Of a stretch of 34,372 nt of DNA, positions 17,062 to 28,849 are shown piece by piece (position 1 is the first letter of the stretch; each line of letters starts with the position of its first letter). The stretch comes from Thermodesulfatator sp. Its GTDB lineage: Bacteria > Desulfobacterota > Thermodesulfobacteria > Thermodesulfobacteriales > Thermodesulfobacteriaceae. Where the stretch lies: NCBI GenBank assembly GCA_003978075.1, contig QOAM01000082.1, positions 1-34,372 on the forward strand. Reading direction: 5' to 3'. The notes below the pieces were generated by a model. That model worked only from the letters and a program-made list of their open reading frames with translations, was not told where the DNA came from and ran no database searches. The position numbers and the translations under genes were made by a program.

Positions 17062-19482
17062 ATGGGCGAAATTCTGCAAATCCCCCTGGAAGAAGAGCTT
17101 AAACGTTCCTATCTGGACTATGCCATGAGTGTGATTGTGGGACGGGCTCTCCCGGATGTCCGCGACGGTCTCAAACCGGTCCAGCGGCGCATCCTCTACG
17201 CCATGCACGAGATGAAAAACGACTGGCGCTCCCCTCACAAGAAAAGTGCCCGGGTGGTGGGCGAGGTCATTGGTAAGTATCACCCCCATGGAGACGCCGC
17301 GGTCTACGACACCCTGGTACGGCTGGCCCAGGACTTCACCATGCGTTATCCCCTGGTGGATGGGCAAGGAAATTTTGGCTCGGTGGATGGGGATGCCCCG
17401 GCAGCCATGCGTTATACCGAGGTGCGCTTGGCGCGCATCGCCGGGGAAATGCTAACGGATCTAGAAAAGGAAACCGTGGATTTCGTCCCCAACTACGACA
17501 ATACCCTTGAGGAGCCGGTGGTCCTTCCGGCCCGACTCCCTAATCTCCTAGTCAACGGGGCTTCGGGGATCGCGGTGGGCATGGCCACCAACATCCCGCC
17601 CCACAACTTGGGAGAGGTGGTGGAGGCCCTCATTGCCATGCTTCACCGTCCCGAGATCACCCTGGACGAACTCTTGCAATACATTCAAGGGCCAGACTTT
17701 CCCACCGGAGGTCTCATCATAGGGAAAGAAGGCCTGCGCGAGGCCTACGCCACGGGACGAGGCCTTATCAAGATGCGGGGGCGGGCCTTGGTAGAAAGAG
17801 AGCGCGGACGCACGGCCATCGTGATCACCGAGATCCCCTATCAGGTCAACAAGGCCAAACTGGTGGAGCGTATTGCGGCCCTGGCCCGGGAACGCAAACT
17901 CGAGGGGATTGCTGAGGTGCGCGACGAGTCTGACCGGGAGGGCATTCGTGTGGTAGTGGAACTCAAGCGGGAGAAGGCAGACCAGGCCCATATCATCCTG
18001 AATCAGCTTTATAAACATACTCCCCTGGAAAGCACCTTCGGTATTATCCTCCTGGCCCTAGTGCAGGGCCGCCCTGAGCTCCTTTCCCTGCGGGAGGTCC
18101 TGGCCTACTTTTTGGCCCACCGGCGGGAGGTGGTCCTCAGGCGCACCCGTTACGATCTGCGTCGGGCCCAGGAAAGGGCCCATATTGTGGAGGGCTTGCT
18201 CCGGGCCCTGGAACACCTCGATGAGGTCATCGCCCTTATCCGGGGCTCCCGCACCCCCTCTGAGGCCAAAGAAAAACTTGTGCGCCGCCTGGCCCTATCC
18301 GAAGCCCAAGCCCAGGCCATCCTCGAAATGCGGCTTCAAAGGCTTACAGCCTTGGAACGCGAAAAGCTGGCCTCGGAACACCGAGAACTCCTCCGCCAGA
18401 TCGCCTGGTTGGAGAAGATCCTCAGAGAAGAGGAGACCCTTAAAGAGGTTATCGAGGGCGAGCTGCGCGAACTCAAGGAAAGGTTTGCCGACGAAAGGCG
18501 CACGGAGATCGTCCCCGATCAGGAAGATGTCTCCTGGGAAGAGTTGGTGGTGGAAGAGGCCATGGTCATAACCCTCACCCACCGGGGTTATGTAAAGCGG
18601 CTTCCTCTTTCTACCTACCGGCAGCAGCACCGGGGAGGTAAGGGAGTAAGCGGGCTTTCGGTGAGCGAGGAGGATTCGGTACGCGATCTCTTTGTGGCTA
18701 CCACTCACGAGACCTTTCTCTGTCTTACCAACCAGGGTCGGGCTTACTGCTTGAGGGTGCTTGACATCCCTCAGGCCGGCCGTCAGGCCCGAGGCACGGC
18801 CCTTTCCAATCTCTTGCAACTAGGTGAAGAAGAAAAGGTGGCCACGGTGCTGCCCATCAAAAGTTTCGAGAAGGGGCGCTTCGTCTTCTTTGCCACCCGT
18901 AAGGGGCTGATCAAGAAGACCGAGTTGGCCGAGTTCGAAAACCTCCGTTCCAACGGTATCTTGGCCATGAAGCTCCACGAAGAAGACGAAGTGGTGGCTG
19001 CCGGGCTTACCGATGGCCGGAAAGAAGTCCTGCTCCTCACCCGCCGGGGACAGGCGATACGCTTTCCGGAGGCTCAGGTAAGGCCCTTAAGCCGCTGGGC
19101 CTCCGGGGTCAAGGGTATAGAGCTCTCCCCAGGAGACGAGGTGGTGAGCCTCTTGGTGCTTTCCCCAGGGGAAAAACGGGATCTTCTCACGGTCACCGAA
19201 TACGGATACGGGAAGAGGATGCCCCTGGAGGAGTTTCGGCCGCAGAGCCGCAGAGGTAAAGGACTGATCGCGGTCAAGGTCAACGGAAAGAGCGGAAGGC
19301 TGGCCGGGGGCCTTTTGGTCTCCGAAGAGGACGAAATCCTCCTGGTTTCGAACACCGGAAGGATTATCCGGCTGCGGGTGAAAGAGATTCCTTACAAGGG
19401 AAGACTCAGCCGGGGAGTAAAACTCTTTTTCCTTAACGGGCAAGAGCATATCGTGAGCCTGGCGGTGGTACGTGAGGTCTAA
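17062..19482 (+). CDS. gyrA: DNA gyrase subunit A
   Basis: [58 protein letters not shown], GyrA-box-like QHRGGKG. Confidence 0.95.
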   Translation: MGEILQIPLEEELKRSYLDYAMSVIVGRALPDVRDGLKPVQRRILYAMHEMKNDWRSPHKKSARVVGEVIGKYHPHGDAAVYDTLVRLAQDFTMRYPLVDGQGNFGSVDGDAPAAMRYTEVRLARIAGEMLTDLEKETVDFVPNYDNTLEEPVVLPARLPNLLVNGASGIAVGMATNIPPHNLGEVVEALIAMLHRPEITLDELLQYIQGPDFPTGGLIIGKEGLREAYATGRGLIKMRGRALVERERGRTAIVITEIPYQVNKAKLVERIAALARERKLEGIAEVRDESDREGIRVVVELKREKADQAHIILNQLYKHTPLESTFGIILLALVQGRPELLSLREVLAYFLAHRREVVLRRTRYDLRRAQERAHIVEGLLRALEHLDEVIALIRGSRTPSEAKEKLVRRLALSEAQAQAILEMRLQRLTALEREKLASEHRELLRQIAWLEKILREEETLKEVIEGELRELKERFADERRTEIVPDQEDVSWEELVVEEAMVITLTHRGYVKRLPLSTYRQQHRGGKGVSGLSVSEEDSVRDLFVATTHETFLCLTNQGRAYCLRVLDIPQAGRQARGTALSNLLQLGEEEKVATVLPIKSFEKGRFVFFATRKGLIKKTELAEFENLRSNGILAMKLHEEDEVVAAGLTDGRKEVLLLTRRGQAIRFPEAQVRPLSRWASGVKGIELSPGDEVVSLLVLSPGEKRDLLTVTEYGYGKRMPLEEFRPQSRRGKGLIAVKVNGKSGRLAGGLLVSEEDEILLVSNTGRIIRLRVKEIPYKGRLSRGVKLFFLNGQEHIVSLAVVREV

Positions 19483-19691
19483 CCGCAAATTGCCCAGGGG
19501 GCCATCCCTTCCTCCGGCAGACCTCCATCCCTTTCCGAGATCTGGCCGATCCAGGGATCTCTCAAAAAGAGCAACCTTGGAGGGGTTATGGAGGCCAAGT
19601 TCCCCCAAAGATAGGGGTAAAGTTGGAGGTAAAGGGCTGTTTGGGAGCTTCGCCCCCTGCGGAAAAACCCTTTCTCGGAGGTCTTTCTAAG

Positions 19692-20780
19692 GTGCTTTAC
19701 CTCTCGGCCTCTTTTTTTCTCAGTTCTTTCTTGGGACTCATTTTCATAAAATTGAACCTCTTTTATGACCACCAGAAAGGCATCCAAAAATTTCACCAAA
19801 GACCTGCCTCCAGGGCCGGAGGGTTGGCTATTTACACCTCGGTCTTTACAGTTTCTCTGCTCCTTGTCCTCACCGGCCAACCCTTCTCTAGAAACTTTTT
19901 CCTCCTCTTGTTTTCCGTCTCTTTTATATTTTTCAGCGGCTTGTTGGAGGACATAACTAACCAGGTCTCTCCCCAATGGAGGCTTGTAGCAGGCTTTATT
20001 TCGGGAATTTTGGCTTTCTTCCTGGCCTCAGCTCGGGTCATCCGGACTGATATCCCCTTCCTGGACTCTCTCCTCTCTTATCTTCCGGTCTCTCTAATCT
20101 TTTCGGCCTTCGCTTTTGCTGGAGTGGGACACGCCTTCAATCTCATCGATGGACTTCATGGATTAGCTTCAGGTGTGGCTATGCTGGTCTTTGGAGGCTA
20201 TGCCTACGTTTCTTTCCTTCACGGAGATTCTTTTTTGCTTTACTTGAGTCTCGTAATGCTTTTGGCCACTCTGGGCTTTTTTATCTGGAACTATCCCCTG
20301 GGGCTCATCTTTTTAGGGGACAGTGGGGCCTATTTTTTGGGATTCATGGCTGCAGCTGCAGGGGCACTTTTGGTGAAAAGACATAGCGATATTTCTCCCT
20401 GGTTTCCTCTCCTGCTCGTGATCTATCCGGTATGGGAAACCCTATTTTCCGTCTATCGGAGATCGATCCTCAAAAATCATCCTCCTTACCTGCCCGATGC
20501 CCTTCACTTTCACCAAATCCTTTACCGAAGACTCCTCAAGGGGTCAGGGGAAAACTCCTTTCAGAAAAAAAACGCGCGGAAATTTTTCCCGAAAAACGCC
20601 TATATTTCGCCTCTTCTCTGGGCCATGGAGGGCGTATGCCTCCTTGCAGGCCTTCTTTTTTGGAAAAATACCCCTCTTTTGGCGCTCTTTGTCTCCCTTT
20701 TTGTAGTTTTTTATACCTGGCTTTATTTCAAGATCGTCAGATTCAAGACCCCCCGCCTCTTAAAACGGCTGCTCCTTTGA
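19692..20780 (+). CDS. glycosyltransferase family 4 / polyprenyl-phosphate sugar-1-phosphate transferase (MraY/WecA superfamily)
   Basis: Polytopic membrane protein with AFNLIDGLHGLASG, FLGDSGAYFLGF, PDALHFHQILYRR. GTG start at 19692 preferred to 19623. Confidence 0.88.
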   Translation: MLYLSASFFLSSFLGLIFIKLNLFYDHQKGIQKFHQRPASRAGGLAIYTSVFTVSLLLVLTGQPFSRNFFLLLFSVSFIFFSGLLEDITNQVSPQWRLVAGFISGILAFFLASARVIRTDIPFLDSLLSYLPVSLIFSAFAFAGVGHAFNLIDGLHGLASGVAMLVFGGYAYVSFLHGDSFLLYLSLVMLLATLGFFIWNYPLGLIFLGDSGAYFLGFMAAAAGALLVKRHSDISPWFPLLLVIYPVWETLFSVYRRSILKNHPPYLPDALHFHQILYRRLLKGSGENSFQKKNARKFFPKNAYISPLLWAMEGVCLLAGLLFWKNTPLLALFVSLFVVFYTWLYFKIVRFKTPRLLKRLLL

Positions 20781-20826
20781 GGAGGCCTCTCCTTCTTGCA
20801 AGAGGTCTCTAGAGGGCTTTAAAACC

Positions 20827-20856
20827 CCCAGGCCGGAGAGTCCGGCCTGGGAAATT
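20827..20856 (+). terminator. rho-independent terminator
   Basis: CCCAGGCCGGA-GAG-TCCGGCCTGGG followed by AAATTTTTG. Confidence 0.75.
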
Positions 20857-20934
20857 TTTGGATAAGACTCCTGCGCCAGAGCCCTTTGCATGAGGAGCTT
20901 TACCCTTCAATCCTTTATCCCTTCAGACTGAGAC

Positions 20935-21402
20935 TTAGAGGTCTTCCAGAGACAGCTCCTCCCGATCGTGGATGCCGAGGAGCTTGATACGGAAAATAAC
21001 GTTTTTTCCTGCCAGAGGGGGATTAAGGTCCAGCACGATCCTTTGAGGATCTACCGCCGCCACCAGGGCAGGAAACTGCACCTCTCCTTGCGGGGTGTCC
21101 ACGATAAGGTTGAGCATCATCCCGGGTTGGGGTTCGGTCTCCAAGGAAAGGGCCTCGCGCGGTATCTCTCTTACCAAGTTCTCATCCCTTTCACCAAAGG
21201 CCTTGTCCGGGGGGAGAAGAACCTCTTTTTCCTCTCCTTCAGCCATGCCTATCACAGCCTCGGAGAGCCCGGGAATGATCTCCGGAGAGCCTACCTCAAA
21301 ATAGAAGGGCTCATCCTCCGAGGTGCTCTCGAAAATTTCTCCGTTCTCCAACATCCCTACACAATGAATACTTACCACATCTCCCCTTTGAACCCTGCGC
21401 AT
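20935..21402 (-). CDS. FKBP-type peptidyl-prolyl cis-trans isomerase (SlyD-like)
   Basis: VQRGDVVSIHCVGMLENGEIFEST...FEVGSPEIIPGLSEAVIGMAEGEEKEVLLPPDKAFGERD. Internal ATG at 21402 preferred. Confidence 0.93.
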   Translation of the reverse strand: MRRVQRGDVVSIHCVGMLENGEIFESTSEDEPFYFEVGSPEIIPGLSEAVIGMAEGEEKEVLLPPDKAFGERDENLVREIPREALSLETEPQPGMMLNLIVDTPQGEVQFPALVAAVDPQRIVLDLNPPLAGKNVIFRIKLLGIHDREELSLEDL

Positions 21403-21492
21403 ACCAAACTCCTTTCTATTGATTTCAAGGGAGGGAAATCGAAACTCCACCCCCCTTCTGAAAGGCCTATTCTACCATGTAAAGGAGGGAAC

Positions 21493-22407
21493 TCAATAGC
21501 CCGGTCGCAAGGGACGCTTTTTAGGGGCGAGGAAAAAAAGGGCTACCGGAGGCAAGCCATCGGAAAGGCGGGCTATTCCAGGGGCTGAGAGAAGACTTTT
21601 CAGGGCTTCGATATGGAGCCTGTGGCCAGAAAACTCGGCCTCCACTTCTCCTCGAAAGGGAAGCCCCACGGTAAAAAGATCTCCTACCAAGTCCAGAGCC
21701 TTGTGGCGTACAAATTCGTCAGGACGGCGCAGAGGACCGTTGAGGACTTTGGTCTCATCCAGGATCAGGCCGTTAGAAAAATCTCCCCCGCGCAGGAGGC
21801 CCTTTTCCCGACGCCGCAGAAGATCCTCTTTAAAACCAAAAGTCCGGGCAAAGGCTACCTCCCTTTGATAGGTAAGAGGGTTGATCGTCAAACTGAAGCT
21901 CTGTTCCCCGATAAGAGGGTGATCGAAGGCGATGCGCACCCGAAGGCGAAAATCCGGGGCCGGGCGAAAGCGGAGGCTACCTACACCGTTTTGCACCTCA
22001 AAGGGCTTTAAGATCTCCAGATAACGCTTGGGAAGGGGCTGAAGCCGCAGGCCCCGGGTCAGGATCTCCCGCACGAAGACCTGAGCCGAGCCGTCGAATA
22101 AGGGGATCTCCGGACCAAAGACCCGTATTACCACATTGTCCACCCGCAGCCCGTGGAGGGCCGAAAGGAGGTGTTCTATTAGGTAGAGGGTGTGATATCC
22201 ATCGGAAAGGACGGTGGCCCCTTCGGTGCCTAGGACATATTCCGGACGCAGGGGAAGGCGCGGCGCCCCGGAGACCTCCTCCAGTACAAAAACTACTCCT
22301 TCCCCCGCCTTGGCAGGCTCCAACACCACCCGCACCTTACGGCCGGAAAAGACACCCACCCCCTCTAACTCTACCGGAGCGGCTAAGGTCTGCTGGAACT
22401 CCTGCAT
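21493..22407 (-). CDS. lpxC: UDP-3-O-acyl-N-acetylglucosamine deacetylase
   Basis: QQTLAAPVELEGVGVFSGRKVRVVLEPA, EHLLSALHGLRVDN, EFVRHKALDLVGDLFTVG, FSGHRLHIEALKSLL; GGAGGT RBS. Confidence 0.96.
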   Translation of the reverse strand: MQEFQQTLAAPVELEGVGVFSGRKVRVVLEPAKAGEGVVFVLEEVSGAPRLPLRPEYVLGTEGATVLSDGYHTLYLIEHLLSALHGLRVDNVVIRVFGPEIPLFDGSAQVFVREILTRGLRLQPLPKRYLEILKPFEVQNGVGSLRFRPAPDFRLRVRIAFDHPLIGEQSFSLTINPLTYQREVAFARTFGFKEDLLRRREKGLLRGGDFSNGLILDETKVLNGPLRRPDEFVRHKALDLVGDLFTVGLPFRGEVEAEFSGHRLHIEALKSLLSAPGIARLSDGLPPVALFFLAPKKRPLRPGY

Positions 22408-22636
22408 CGCACCTCCTAGCCCCGACCTCTTCTCCTATTGCCGAATCTTCATCCTCTCCCAGAAAGACCTTTACCCTAGAGCATAACAAAAACCGTGCCT
22501 TTCCGTGGGGGCTAGTTTGGGGGCAGAAAAGGGTCTTTAAGCCGGCTGAATACAAGAAAAGGCCCTCTCCGGAGGTGTTACTTATAATTAACAGTGCAAC
22601 TTTTGGGTGACTCCCGGGCATGAAGTCCCTCGGATC

Positions 22637-23548
22637 TTAGAAGAAGGGCATCTCGAGGCGTCGCAAAAGGTGTTCTTCTTTACGCCAGCCCTTGAGGACC
22701 TTCACCCAAAGGTCGAGATAAACCCGACGGCCGAAGAGAAATTCCAATTCTTCCCGGGCCAGAGTCCCGATCTTTTTGAGCAACTGGCCCTTTTTGCCGA
22801 TCACGATCCCCTTTTGCGAATTTTTCTCCACATAGATGGTGGCCTGGATGTAAAGGAGGTCCTTTTCCGGATCTTCCCGAAATTCTTCCACCACCACCGC
22901 GGTGGAATAAGGGATCTCCTGGCGGGTGAGCATGAAGAGCTTTTCCCGGATGATCTCCGCGGCCAGGACTCGCTCCGACTGGTCGGTAACCATTTCCTGG
23001 GGATAGTAAGGGGGACCTTCGGGAAGGAGGGCCACCAATTCGTCCACCAAGGCGGACAGTCCTTCTCGTTCCAGGGCCGAGACCGGCACAATGGCCCGAA
23101 AGGGATAAAGGCGGGAGAAAAAGTCGATCATGGGAAGGAGCTCGGCTTTTTTGATCAGATCTATCTTGTTGAGGGCTAAGACCGAGGGTTTACCGGTTTT
23201 TTTGAGTATCTCCAGGATCTTTTCCTCTTCCGCCGGGCGGCGGTCTGAGGCGTCTACCACCCAGAGGACCCCGTCTACCTCTTCCATGGCCCGCACGGCC
23301 TGCTCCACCATCAAGCGGTTGAAGAGCTCCCGGGCCTGGTGAATTCCGGGGGTATCCACAAAGACGATCTGATAGTCCGGACCGGTAAGGATGCCCCGGA
23401 TGTTAAACCGGGTGGTCTGGGGTTTGGGGGTGGTGATAGCCACCTTGGTCCCTAGGATCTGATTCATAAGGGTGGATTTACCCACATTGGGGAGCCCCAC
23501 GATGGCCACAAAACCCGAACGGAATCTCTTTTCGGATTTTTCAGACAC
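22637..23548 (-). CDS. era: GTPase Era
   Basis: GLPNVGKSTLMNQILG, FVDTPGIHQ, ALNKIDLI, KH domain GIVIGKKGQLLKKIGTLAREELEFLFGRRVYLDLWVKV; GTG start overlapping the rnc 3' end. Confidence 0.97.
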   Translation of the reverse strand: MSEKSEKRFRSGFVAIVGLPNVGKSTLMNQILGTKVAITTPKPQTTRFNIRGILTGPDYQIVFVDTPGIHQARELFNRLMVEQAVRAMEEVDGVLWVVDASDRRPAEEEKILEILKKTGKPSVLALNKIDLIKKAELLPMIDFFSRLYPFRAIVPVSALEREGLSALVDELVALLPEGPPYYPQEMVTDQSERVLAAEIIREKLFMLTRQEIPYSTAVVVEEFREDPEKDLLYIQATIYVEKNSQKGIVIGKKGQLLKKIGTLAREELEFLFGRRVYLDLWVKVLKGWRKEEHLLRRLEMPFF

Positions 23549-24263
23549 TTTTACAGGTGACCTCCGCAGATTTAAGGTAATTCAAGGCCTTACGGGCCGC
23601 CTCCTGGGCGGCCTCCTTTTTGGAACGTCCTCGGCCTCGGCCCAGCACCCGGTCCCCCACCCGGACCTCCACCTCAAACACCGGTGCGTGTGGAGGGCCC
23701 TTTTCCGAAATCACCTCATAGGTGGGAGTTTCCCGAAAAAGGGCCTGGGTAATCTCCTGCAACCGCGAACGATAATCCGTTTCCATACCTCGCCAGGCTT
23801 GAGGGAGGAGCCGGGCGAAGAGACGTTCCAGGCACTCAAAGACCTCTTCGTAGCCCCTATCAAGATAAAGCGCCCCGATTACCGCCTCAAGGGCCCCAGC
23901 CAAGATGGAGGCCTTTTTTCGTCCTCCAGACCGGGCCTCTCCCCGACTCACCAGAAGAAACTCCGGAAGTCCCAACCTTTCCGCCAAACGGGCCAGTCGT
24001 TCCTCCCGCACCAACCAGGCGCGCATCCGGGAAAGCTCCCCCTCTGAGGCCTGGGGAAAGCGCCGGTAAAGGAGATGGGCTATGATCGCAGAAAGCACGG
24101 CGTCTCCCAAAAATTCCAGCCGCTCGTTATCCGTTCCCGGGGGGAGTTTTCGCTCCGCGGCGTAGGAACGATGGATGAGGGCCTGTACCAGAAGAGCGGG
24201 GTCCTGGAAGCGGACCCCCAGCTTACTTTCCAGGGCTGGGAGGCGTCGATAGATTTCCTTCAA
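23541..24263 (-). CDS. rnc: ribonuclease III
   Basis: [37 protein letters not shown], ds[29 protein letters not shown]. Confidence 0.97.
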   Translation of the reverse strand: MKEIYRRLPALESKLGVRFQDPALLVQALIHRSYAAERKLPPGTDNERLEFLGDAVLSAIIAHLLYRRFPQASEGELSRMRAWLVREERLARLAERLGLPEFLLVSRGEARSGGRKKASILAGALEAVIGALYLDRGYEEVFECLERLFARLLPQAWRGMETDYRSRLQEITQALFRETPTYEVISEKGPPHAPVFEVEVRVGDRVLGRGRGRSKKEAAQEAARKALNYLKSAEVTCKSV

Positions 24264-25006
24264 CGGGCCACCACAAAGGCTCCGGGAAACTCTTTTTGTA
24301 GACTCTCGGCCATCTGCCGGGCCTTCTCCAAGTCATAGGCCAGGAAGATCTTGACCCGATAAAAAGGCCCTTCCGGAGAGTCATAAGATTCGATGAGGAC
24401 TGTTCGGAAGCGTCGGGCCAGGCGTTCCCGGAGCCGCACCGCATTTGCATATCTTCGGAAGGCCCCTACCTGGAGGTAATACTCGCCCTTTTTAAGATTA
24501 GGGATATGGGCGAAGACAAGGCCTTGGGGCCCAGGCTGGGCCGGAGCCAGCACCGTAAGTCTCACCGGGACTACCCCGTCCTGGATCATGTCTAGGGCCC
24601 GGGCCGCGGCGTAAGAAAGGTCAATGATGCGGCCAGGCACAAAGGGCCCGCGGTCATTGATGCGCACCACCACCCGACGCCCGTTCTTGAGGTTGGTTAC
24701 CAACACATAGGTACCCAAGGGAAGGGTCTTGTGGGCCGCGGTAAAGGCATACATGTTGTAAATCTCGCCGCTGGCCGTTCGGTGGCCGTGAAAACCCGGC
24801 CCGTACCAGGAGGCCAGTCCTTCTTCGGTGTAACCCAGGGGACGGGGAAGAGGGTAATAAGTGCGGCCGTTTACCCGGTAAGACTTTTCCGCCGAGGGCC
24901 GGAGGGGAACATGGTGGATGCGCACCACCTCTGGAGGTCCGCCGCAGGCGAAAAGGAGAAGCATTCCCCACCCCAAGAGGAGGAGCCGGTATCTTCTTTT
25001 GTGCAT
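24260..25006 (-). CDS. rlpA: septal ring lytic transglycosylase RlpA family lipoprotein with SPOR domain
   Basis: Lipobox [59 protein letters not shown]-terminal SPOR ([14 protein letters not shown]). Start corrected to 25006. Confidence 0.93.
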   Translation of the reverse strand: MHKRRYRLLLLGWGMLLLFACGGPPEVVRIHHVPLRPSAEKSYRVNGRTYYPLPRPLGYTEEGLASWYGPGFHGHRTASGEIYNMYAFTAAHKTLPLGTYVLVTNLKNGRRVVVRINDRGPFVPGRIIDLSYAAARALDMIQDGVVPVRLTVLAPAQPGPQGLVFAHIPNLKKGEYYLQVGAFRRYANAVRLRERLARRFRTVLIESYDSPEGPFYRVKIFLAYDLEKARQMAESLQKEFPGAFVVAR

Positions 25007-25019
25007 CGGGTTGGGTTTC

Positions 25020-26390
25020 TTACCTTTCCAAGATGTCCTTGCGCAGCCCCTCCCGCACGGGAACAGGGTACTCTCCAGTGAAACAGGCCAGGCAAAAGCG
25101 TTTCCCGTCTCCCCCGGCTGCTTCGATGAGCCCGTTGAGAGAAAGATAGTAAAGCCCGTCCAATTCAAGAAAGCGCCGGATTTCTTCTACGGAGTGTTTA
25201 GCTGCAATGAGTTCCCCGGGGGTGGGAAAATCGATGCCGTAAAAGCAAGGATAACGGATAGGAGGACAGCTTATGAGCATGTGGATCTCGTGGGCCCCGG
25301 CCTCCCGGATGGCCTTGACCCGGGTGCGACTGGTAGTGCCCCGCACCAGGGAATCGTCCACCACCGCCACCCGTTTTCCCCGTAGGATCTCCTTTACCGG
25401 GTTAAGTTTTACCCTTACAGAAAAGTCCCTCATCCCCGCCGAAGGCTGGATGAAGGTACGCCCTACATAATGGTTGCGGATAACCCCCATTTCAAAGGGA
25501 AGCCCCGTGGCCTGGGCGTAGCCGATAGCCGCATAGTTTCCGGAATCCGGAAAGGGCATTACAAAGTCCACCTCCAGGGGCCTTTCCCGGGCCAGACCTT
25601 GGCCCAGGCGCTTACGAAAGGCGTAAACGTTGCCCCCGAAGATATAGCTATCGGGACGGGCAAAGTAAATGAATTCAAAAATGCAATGAGCCGTGGATTG
25701 ACTAAGCGATCCTTCGTAAGAATGGAGTCCGTTTTCATCGATCACTAGGATCTCTCCGGGGCGGATGTCCCGCAGGTACTGGGCCTGAATGAGATCCAAG
25801 GCGCAGGTCTCCGAGGCCACCACATAGCCCCCGTTGATCATTCCCAGGCACAGCGGTCGAAAGCCGTAAGGATCGCGAAAGGCGATCAGGCGATCAGGAA
25901 GGAGGAGCACCACCGAATAAGCCCCACGGATAATTCCCATGGCCTCCCGGATGGCCTCCACGATGCCCTTCCGGGCGGCCTTGGCCAGGAGGTGAACAAT
26001 GACCTCGCTGTCCATGGTGGTCTGAAAGATGGAGCCCCGGGCCTCCAGTTCAGCCCGGATTTCGTAAGCGTTGACCAGGTTGCCGTTGTGGGCCAAGGCT
26101 AGGGTGATCCCCCCGTGGGTGACGCAGAAAGGCTGGGCGTTTTTCACCGTGGTGGATCCGGTGGTGGAGTAACGTACATGCCCTACGGCCAGGTGTCCGG
26201 GGAGTTTGGCCAAAAGGTCCTCATTGAAGACCTCCGGGACTAGACCCAGGTCCCGGTATTCCCGCACCTCCCGACCGTCGGAGACGGCCATCCCCGCGCT
26301 CTCCTGCCCCCGATGTTGAAGGGCGTAGAGACCGAAGTAGGTGAGCTTGGCGGCCTCTTTATGCCCGAAGACCCCGAAGATCCCGCACAC
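25020..26390 (-). CDS. purF: amidophosphoribosyltransferase
   Basis: [62 protein letters not shown]. Confidence 0.97.
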   Translation of the reverse strand: MCGIFGVFGHKEAAKLTYFGLYALQHRGQESAGMAVSDGREVREYRDLGLVPEVFNEDLLAKLPGHLAVGHVRYSTTGSTTVKNAQPFCVTHGGITLALAHNGNLVNAYEIRAELEARGSIFQTTMDSEVIVHLLAKAARKGIVEAIREAMGIIRGAYSVVLLLPDRLIAFRDPYGFRPLCLGMINGGYVVASETCALDLIQAQYLRDIRPGEILVIDENGLHSYEGSLSQSTAHCIFEFIYFARPDSYIFGGNVYAFRKRLGQGLARERPLEVDFVMPFPDSGNYAAIGYAQATGLPFEMGVIRNHYVGRTFIQPSAGMRDFSVRVKLNPVKEILRGKRVAVVDDSLVRGTTSRTRVKAIREAGAHEIHMLISCPPIRYPCFYGIDFPTPGELIAAKHSVEEIRRFLELDGLYYLSLNGLIEAAGGDGKRFCLACFTGEYPVPVREGLRKDILER

Positions 26391-26420
26391 GGTCCGTGCC
26401 TCCCCCGATTTTCCCTTAAC

Positions 26421-27830
26421 CTAACGCGCTTTTACCTCTCCGCCTACCAAGAGCTCCGGGATTCTCAGGGTGGGCTGGGCGTCAGAGACCGGCACTCCCT
26501 GGCCGTCCTTGCCGCAGGTCCCCAGACCGAACCCTAGGTCGCTTCCCACCATGTCGATCTCCTGCAGGACCTGGGGACCGTTTCCCGCAAGGGTGGCCCC
26601 GCGCACCGGTTCCCCTATCTCGCCCCCTTCGAGGAGGTAGCCCTCCGCTACCTCGAAGACAAAGTCCCCGGTTACCGGATTAACCTCCCCACCTCCCATC
26701 TTTCTCACCAAAAGCCCCCGGTCCACGCTACGGATGATCTCCTCCGGATCGTGCGGCCCGGGGGCAATATAAGTGTTGGCCATGCGCGGGATGGGCCGAT
26801 GCCGATAGGATTCACGCCGACCATGTCCGTTGGGACGCCGACCAAATTTGAGGGCGGTAAGACGATCATAGAGAAAATTCCTGAGTACCCCCTCTTCGAT
26901 AAGGACCACGGGTTCAGCCGGGCATCCTTCGTCGTCGAAGGCGTAGGATCCCCTCTTCCCCGGGAGGGTGGGATCGTCGATGACGGTGATAAGGGGGCTG
27001 GCCACCTTCTCTCCCAGACGGCCGGCGTAAACGGAAAAGCCCTCTTCGGCATGGTCGGCTTCTAGACCGTGTCCCACGGCCTCGTGGATCATGGTGCCTC
27101 CAGCCTCGGCGGAAAGGACTACCGGCATACGCCCCGCCGGGGCTCGAGGGGCAGAAAGCATACGCAAGGCCCTTTCTGCCGCCCGGAGAGCTACCTCTTC
27201 CGGGGGGTGCTCCTCAAAAAGCTCTAGCCCCATCGTTCCTCCCACCGGCTCATAGCCCTGTTGAAGCACCCCCTCCTTCTCCGCCACCACTTGAACGGCA
27301 AAGAGGAGGTAAATTCGTGATTCCTCCACGAGGCGGTCCTCAGAAGTTAAAATGGCGATCTCTTTTTCTACCTCTTGGTAGATCACTTTTACTTGACGGA
27401 TAGCCCGCGACCTTCCCCAGGCCGCCCTTTCTGCCGTCCTTAGACGAAAGACCTTCTCGGAAAGCTCTTCCTTCTCCAGAGGGATTCTTACCGGAAGCCG
27501 CACCTTGGTTTGTAGCAAGGGCCGCCTTTTTATTTCTTCCCCGCCCTTCCGGGAAAGCTCGCGGGCCAGATCCCAGAGGGCCTCTCCGGAGAGTTCATGG
27601 GTGAAGCCGAAGGCCGTTTGGAAGTCGGGGTTGATGCGTCGCAAGCCTGCCCCCACATCTTCCCCCAAGGAAATCTCCTCTAGTCTTTCGTTTTCTAAAA
27701 CCAGGCGCAGGCTGCGGGTCTTTTCCAGGTAAAGATCCGCAAAAAGGGCCCCTTCGGAAAGGAGGGCCAAGGCCTTTTCCGCACCCGCTACCAGCATGTC
27801 CTCACTTTCCGTTGGGGGCTCTGGCCCCAT
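26421..27830 (-). CDS. tldD: metalloprotease TldD
   Basis: HEAVGHGLEADHAEEGFSVYAG (HExxxH), DEGCPAEPVVLIEEGVLRNFLYDRLTA, MGGGEVNPVTGDFVFEV. Start may be 27797. Confidence 0.94.
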   Translation of the reverse strand: MGPEPPTESEDMLVAGAEKALALLSEGALFADLYLEKTRSLRLVLENERLEEISLGEDVGAGLRRINPDFQTAFGFTHELSGEALWDLARELSRKGGEEIKRRPLLQTKVRLPVRIPLEKEELSEKVFRLRTAERAAWGRSRAIRQVKVIYQEVEKEIAILTSEDRLVEESRIYLLFAVQVVAEKEGVLQQGYEPVGGTMGLELFEEHPPEEVALRAAERALRMLSAPRAPAGRMPVVLSAEAGGTMIHEAVGHGLEADHAEEGFSVYAGRLGEKVASPLITVIDDPTLPGKRGSYAFDDEGCPAEPVVLIEEGVLRNFLYDRLTALKFGRRPNGHGRRESYRHRPIPRMANTYIAPGPHDPEEIIRSVDRGLLVRKMGGGEVNPVTGDFVFEVAEGYLLEGGEIGEPVRGATLAGNGPQVLQEIDMVGSDLGFGLGTCGKDGQGVPVSDAQPTLRIPELLVGGEVKAR

Positions 27831-27875
27831 CTCCCTTTACCATCAACTTCACACTTCCTCTCTTAGATACCAGGC

Positions 27876-28841
27876 TTAGGCCGAAGAGGAAACCTCTTGA
27901 AAGAGGGTCTTCAGCTCTTCTGGTAGAGGGCAACCCCGGCGCCCGTAATCTCGAAGGCTTTGCGCCGCTACTTTAAGACCCAATTGCAAGGCCGCCGGAG
28001 GGGGAAGTCCCCGGGCTAGGCCAGCCAGCACTCCGGCATCAAAAAAATCCCCGGCCCCGGTGTTGTCCACCACTTTAAGGGCCCTGGCCGCGGGAAGAAA
28101 GATTCTTTCCCTCGGGCTGATCCAGGCCGCCCCTTGAGCCCCCCGCTTGAGAAAGATCTCTTCCACCCCTAAGGCGAAAAGCTCCTCCGGCAAGAGACCG
28201 AGTTTTTCCAGTTCGACCTGGGTAAGGAAGAGCGTTCGGGTCCTTTTCAGGAGGCTCTTGAGCCCCGGCCCCCGCCCTGCGTAGATTTCTCCGGGATCCA
28301 GGCTGATATTTCCGGTAAAGTCTCGGACAAGGCGCGTGTGGAAGGCAAAACCCTCTTCAGAAATGAGAGAACTTAGGTGGAGCCAATCCCCTCGCACCTG
28401 AGGCTTGAAGTCTTCCAGGGCCTTCTCGCAGCTCCCGGGACACACGGCGATGAAACGGTCACGATGGGCGTCCAGCACGATGAGGGCCTGGCCGGTGGTG
28501 CCTTCTCTCAGGACCCCGGAAAGTTCCACCCCTGCCGCGGCAAGCTCCGCGAGCGCCTTCTCCCCGGCCTCATCCTCACCACAGGCCCCCGAGAAGGCCA
28601 CCTCAAAGCCGAAACGGGCCAGGGCGAAGGCCGTGTTGGCCGCGGAGCCGCCTCCACAAAGAGCCACCTCTCGCCCCTTTTGCCGGAGTCTTTGGCGCAG
28701 CTCTTCGAAGGCCTCTCGCGAGAGGGCCACCTCCCCTCCAGGAACCATTTGGAGGTTCAAAGTCTGGAGCCCTTGCAGGGAGGGCACTTCGTAAAAAAAG
28801 TCGAGATTAAGGGCTCCGGAGACCACAAAAACTGGACTCAT
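27876..28841 (-). CDS. PfkB family carbohydrate/nucleoside kinase
   Basis: GGGSAANTAFALARFG, VDNTGAGDFFDAGVLAGLARG. Confidence 0.92.
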   Translation of the reverse strand: MSPVFVVSGALNLDFFYEVPSLQGLQTLNLQMVPGGEVALSREAFEELRQRLRQKGREVALCGGGSAANTAFALARFGFEVAFSGACGEDEAGEKALAELAAAGVELSGVLREGTTGQALIVLDAHRDRFIAVCPGSCEKALEDFKPQVRGDWLHLSSLISEEGFAFHTRLVRDFTGNISLDPGEIYAGRGPGLKSLLKRTRTLFLTQVELEKLGLLPEELFALGVEEIFLKRGAQGAAWISPRERIFLPAARALKVVDNTGAGDFFDAGVLAGLARGLPPPAALQLGLKVAAQSLRDYGRRGCPLPEELKTLFQEVSSSA

Positions 28842-28849
28842 GGGGGATC

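Noticed and set aside
25007-25168. N-terminal extension of the RlpA ORF
   Set aside because: Overlaps the purF 3' end in another frame; ATG at 25006 gives a proper lipoprotein signal peptide.
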